From NCBI RefSeq assembly GCF_016587355.1, contig NZ_BNJF01000001.1, positions 868,001 to 932,000 of the forward strand: DNA of 64,000 nucleotides, read 5' to 3'. The notes beneath the pieces are model-generated. The model did not search any database, was not told the origin of the DNA, and saw only the letters and a program-made list of their open reading frames with translations. Every line of letters starts with the position of its first letter. Position 1 is the first letter of the stretch. The translations under genes and the position numbers were made by a program. This document shows, one piece after another, positions 61,245-64,000 of the stretch. Origin of the DNA: Ktedonospora formicarum. Its GTDB lineage: Bacteria > Chloroflexota > Ktedonobacteria > Ktedonobacterales > Ktedonobacteraceae.

Positions 61245-62474
61245 CTAGGCTGAAGTCAGGGCAAGGAGCCGAGACGCAACAGAAGAGAGATCGACGCTAT
61301 GGTCAATAGCGCGTTTATAGACCAGTACACTTCTACGATCTCCTAGTGCCAGCATTCCAACTGGAACACCCATTTTCAAGATGACTTTTTGATAATGACG
61401 GGGCTTTGGATCCGCAACGAGTTCCTGGTATCCCTTTCCATCTTTGGGGATAGTCGAGAGGCCCACAGAGGCAAAATCCAGGCCATACAGAAAGGTGGCA
61501 TTATAGAAATTGCCAAAGCGAAATGGATGCTCCCGATCCAGCAGGTCAAGCATACTGTAAGCGGCAGCCCGTGCCTGCTGGACGGCAGGATACCATTGCC
61601 CAATCACACGCGCCTTCGAGGTAATGGGGTCCATTGTCTCTATCAGGTCTCCCGCCGCGTAGATATCCGTCACATTGGTGCCCATAGCCCCATCGACCTT
61701 CACCCCACGCCCACAAGCAATACCCGCGCTTTTCACAAAGTCGACAACTGGTTCAATGCCAATACCCAGCAACACAATCTCGCACGCGATATGCTGTCCA
61801 GTCGTGGTTATGACTCCCGTTACCTGCCCGTTTCGCCCCTGGATCTCAGCGATCTCCTGCTCTATACGTACATCCACACCATCTCGCTTCTCCTGCTGAA
61901 GTACCAGATCTGAAGCGACAGGGTCAAGTACGTCGGACCAGAGCGTTCTTCGTCGCAACAGGTGCGTCACCTCGTAGCCACGATGTCTCAATGTCTCAAT
62001 GGACTCTAGCGCTAGAGTGCCACTCCCTATTACTACGATGCGCTGGGTCTGATTGAGACGGGCCAGAACCCGCTGATAATCGGCAACAGTGCGCAAGGTA
62101 GTAACTCCTGTTAGATTGACGCCAGGGCAGGCAAGTGAAGTCGCACGTGCACCATGCGCCAGTAGCAAGCGTGAATAGCTAAGCTTGCCGCCTCTTCGCA
62201 GACATAGCAGATGTGCCTCGGGCTGGATAGCAATAACACAGTCCGTAACAAAGCGAATACGGCGATCGGGGTAAAAGCTAATGGGGCGGGCCCAGAGTTT
62301 CTCTTCGCGAATCTTCCCCCCCAGGTAATCTTTGAGTGCGGGGCGATAGAAAACTGGGGTCGGCTCATCAGCGACAACGGTAATCTCTGAAGCGCTATCT
62401 TCGGTACGTAGGACCTCTGCGGCGGTCGCGCCCGCGATTCCATTGCCAATAATTACATAAGATTGTCCCGCCAT
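61245..62474 (-). CDS. NAD(P)/FAD-dependent oxidoreductase (NirB N-terminal/rubredoxin reductase type)
   Basis: A 409-residue pyridine-nucleotide-disulfide-type flavoprotein. The FAD motif is YVIIGNGIAGATAAEVLR, then FYRPALKDYLGGKI, LAHGARAT, the NAD(P) motif IVVIGSGTLALESIETLR and the second FAD motif VTDIYAAGDLIE. There is no CxxC pair, so electrons go to an external acceptor. As the first gene of the operon it would feed the FeS/cNMP protein and the cytochrome downstream. The last residues LLALTSA may be false: a one-base change at 61265-61266 would continue into the FHA frame. An unusual double palindrome lies in its leader. Confidence 0.9.
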   Translation of the reverse strand: MAGQSYVIIGNGIAGATAAEVLRTEDSASEITVVADEPTPVFYRPALKDYLGGKIREEKLWARPISFYPDRRIRFVTDCVIAIQPEAHLLCLRRGGKLSYSRLLLAHGARATSLACPGVNLTGVTTLRTVADYQRVLARLNQTQRIVVIGSGTLALESIETLRHRGYEVTHLLRRRTLWSDVLDPVASDLVLQQEKRDGVDVRIEQEIAEIQGRNGQVTGVITTTGQHIACEIVLLGIGIEPVVDFVKSAGIACGRGVKVDGAMGTNVTDIYAAGDLIETMDPITSKARVIGQWYPAVQQARAAAYSMLDLLDREHPFRFGNFYNATFLYGLDFASVGLSTIPKDGKGYQELVADPKPRHYQKVILKMGVPVGMLALGDRRSVLVYKRAIDHSVDLSSVASRLLALTSA

Positions 62475-62503
62475 TACGTCTCCCTGTTGCGCTATAACTT
62501 TAA

Positions 62504-62555
62504 GCGAAATATAGTGATTTCGCCAGGCATCCTCTTCCCGGCGAAATCACTATAT
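62504..62555. promoter_or_regulatory. Nested palindromes in the leader of the redox operon
   Basis: Perfect 16-base arms at 62509-62524 and 62540-62555 form a hairpin with a 15-base loop. The left arm can also fold alone, GCGAAAT (62504-62510) with ATTTCGC (62517-62523). The two folds exclude each other. It lies 30-80 bases before the flavoprotein start. Confidence 0.55.
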
Positions 62556-62657
62556 CAACGGTGTCACAAACACTTTTAGAGGATGAATTTCATCAATATG
62601 ACCTATACACATAATCTGATTGAGTGATCGCCACTACATGTCTCGAGCAGATCTTAT

Positions 62658-62731
62658 AGAATAGGAGACACCCCTAAAAGGAGCCTGGGGACTCAACCTC
62701 CAGGGCTCCTTTTAGGGGTGTCTCCTATTCT
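62658..62731 (-). terminator. Very long terminator of the LLM oxidoreductase gene
   Basis: Perfect 28-base arms at 62658-62685 and 62704-62731, extended by a few more pairs past one extra G. The right arm includes the last two codons and stop of the LLM gene. Confidence 0.8.
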
Positions 62732-63636
62732 TGCTCCACGTTTGAAAACGAACTATTGGAAGTGGGGGCAACATGTGAGACAAAGTGATGCAATGTCTCT
62801 AGATCAAGGATACGGAAAATGAAGTGCGATACGCCTTGATCGCGGAAGCGCTCCAATTCCTCTGTAACCTCTGCAGCATTACCCGCGATATAGTGCTTTT
62901 GTGGATGATGCTTGACCTGCGCCGGATCTTCGGATACGCTTAATGTACTCAGATACGTTAGCTTAATCTCGTTCGGATCGCGCCCCACACGCTCACAATG
63001 CTGGCGCAAGATCACCAACTTTCGCACATACTCTTCAACCGTACATGAATTGAAGTTCCACCAATCAGCATAACGTGCGACAATCTCCAACGTTCGCCGC
63101 TCACCACCGCCACCAATCAACAACGGGATAGGAGTCGCGGGTTGGGGAGCGCAATATGCGTCATGAACATGATATGACGTGCCATCATAAATCGCGGGCG
63201 CTTTCGTCCACATCGCACGTGCTATTTGAATGGTATCTTCTAGCTGCGCCATGCGCTCCTTAACAGATGGGAAAGGATAGCCATAGGCACGGTACTCATC
63301 CTCTTTCCAGCCCGCACCCAGGCCCAGAATCAAACGTCCTCCAGTCAGAGCTTGGATATTAGCAGCCATCTTCGCCAGCAAGGCAGGATTGCGGTAGGAC
63401 TGAGCTAACACAAGCGTTCCGATGTGAAAACGCGGGTACTGTGCAGCTAGATAGGTCAGGGTCGTCAATGCCTCCAGATGGTCATTGCCCCCCACTTGCA
63501 GATGGTCTTCCAACCAGAGCGTCGTAAACGCTGGTGAAAGTGCCTCAATGCACTGGCGGTTATAACTCATCAAATCATTAAACGAGTCACCAGCGTTCGT
63601 AGGACGTAACATCAAACCAAAATCAACCTGTACCAA
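62725..63636 (-). CDS. LLM-class (probably F420-dependent) oxidoreductase
   Basis: A 303-residue TIM-barrel enzyme of the luciferase-like family. It shows TTLWLEDHLQVGG, HIGTLVLAQSYRNPALLAKM, ALTGGRLILGLGAGWKEDEYRAYGYPFPS and IPLLIGGGGERRTLEIVARYADWWN, the pattern of F420-dependent reductases such as those in mycobacteria and Chloroflexota. FMN use cannot be excluded. The substrate is unknown. The ribosome site GGAGGTAA lies close before ATG 63636. It is upstream of the redox operon but is cut off from it by a long terminator, so it is separately transcribed. Confidence 0.88.
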   Translation of the reverse strand: MVQVDFGLMLRPTNAGDSFNDLMSYNRQCIEALSPAFTTLWLEDHLQVGGNDHLEALTTLTYLAAQYPRFHIGTLVLAQSYRNPALLAKMAANIQALTGGRLILGLGAGWKEDEYRAYGYPFPSVKERMAQLEDTIQIARAMWTKAPAIYDGTSYHVHDAYCAPQPATPIPLLIGGGGERRTLEIVARYADWWNFNSCTVEEYVRKLVILRQHCERVGRDPNEIKLTYLSTLSVSEDPAQVKHHPQKHYIAGNAAEVTEELERFRDQGVSHFIFRILDLETLHHFVSHVAPTSNSSFSNVEQE

Positions 63637-63692
63637 ACGAAGTTACCTCCAAAGCAAACAATGTGTTCTAAAAAGCCTCTCTGTTTCTCATT

Positions 63693-64000
63693 TTACCAGC
63701 GAGGATGGATACTAGTGCGGAAGCGCTGATCGTAGATCTCTTGAACACGCTTCATAGTCGCGTCACTCAGTGGAGGCAATTCGGATACGCTGGCATTATC
63801 CCGAGCCTGCTGCGGATTTCTTGCCCCAGCGATGACCGTCGAGACCTCAGGGAACATCAGGGTCCAGCGCAAAGCGAACTGGGCCATCGTCATCCCTCCG
63901 GGAACAAGGGCTCGTAACTCATCAACGGCTTGTAAGCCCTCCTCATAGTCGACGCCCGAAAAGGTCTCACCCTGGTCAAAAGCTTCACCATGGCGATTGT
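63693..64000 (-). CDS. Aldo/keto reductase, C-terminal part
   Basis: The last 102 residues of a protein that continues beyond the right edge. The frame is open to the edge, and the segment TMAQFALRWTLMFPEVSTVI followed by AGARNPQQARDNA is the conserved NADPH-binding end of YajO/Tas-type aldo/keto reductases (the family motif I.GARN..Q...N). The stretch HGEAFDQGETFSGVDYEEGL before it is the variable loop. It precedes the LLM gene by 56 bases on the same strand, so both reductases may be co-expressed. The substrate is not determinable. Confidence 0.85.
   Translation of the reverse strand, partial: NRHGEAFDQGETFSGVDYEEGLQAVDELRALVPGGMTMAQFALRWTLMFPEVSTVIAGARNPQQARDNASVSELPPLSDATMKRVQEIYDQRFRTSIHPRW

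Overview
This 64 kb window is an ordinary-looking stretch of bacterial chromosome: about fifty protein genes on both strands, two tRNA genes, and no rRNA, phage, transposase or CRISPR array. The organism is most likely a filamentous soil bacterium of the Chloroflexota, class Ktedonobacteria. That is an inference from the mix of genes: a B12-dependent class II ribonucleotide reductase, an F420-type LLM oxidoreductase, DnaQ-UvrC and FHA/cNMP/FeS fusion proteins, zinc-ribbon membrane proteins, and protein sequences that read like that group. No marker here proves it.

Layout. 1-5.7 kb: the end of a DapA-family aldolase, infC (apparently starting at AUC), an S41 peptidase, HMG-CoA lyase and a CBS/HlyC membrane protein. 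5.7-7.5 kb: glmU and tRNA-Gln. 7.7-14.7 kb: a leucine/valine catabolic cluster holding both methylcrotonyl-CoA carboxylase-type subunits, an enoyl-CoA hydratase and a hydroxyisobutyrate dehydrogenase, with corA in the middle. Both carboxylase genes carry a one-base frameshift. 14.7-21.6 kb: an M50 protease, an NRAMP-like transporter, cinA, and nrdJ behind two NrdR boxes. 21.8-28.4 kb: stress/thiol proteins, an aminotransferase, a cysteine desulfurase, a lipase-like hydrolase and larE. 28.7-35.4 kb: a MocA-like transferase, a TPR protein, a nucleotidyltransferase, tmk, dcd, a DnaQ-UvrC fusion and rnhC. 35.6-42.5 kb: two zinc-ribbon membrane paralogues, a nucleotidyltransferase-GNAT fusion and an L-fuconate dehydratase/lactonase pair. 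42.5-49.4 kb: prfB with its programmed frameshift, the housekeeping sigma factor, ftsY-accD-accA and tRNA-Leu. 49.4-56.6 kb: an antiporter, a heme-dependent N-demethylase-like protein, a KAP NTPase and recQ. 56.7-64 kb: a tyrosine-rich repeat protein, then a minus-strand redox operon (FAD oxidoreductase, double FHA protein, six-cluster FeS/double cNMP protein, b-type membrane cytochrome), an LLM oxidoreductase and the end of an aldo-keto reductase.

The most interesting unit is the redox operon at 57.2-62.5 kb. It joins a flavoprotein, phosphothreonine-reading FHA domains, cyclic-nucleotide-binding domains, iron-sulfur clusters and a membrane cytochrome. Other points worth checking are the AUC start of infC, the leaderless promoter of prfB, paired NrdR boxes, a dispersed family of small palindromic repeats, and at least four places where one missing base would restore or extend a reading frame. 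Those missing bases may be assembly errors in short homopolymers.
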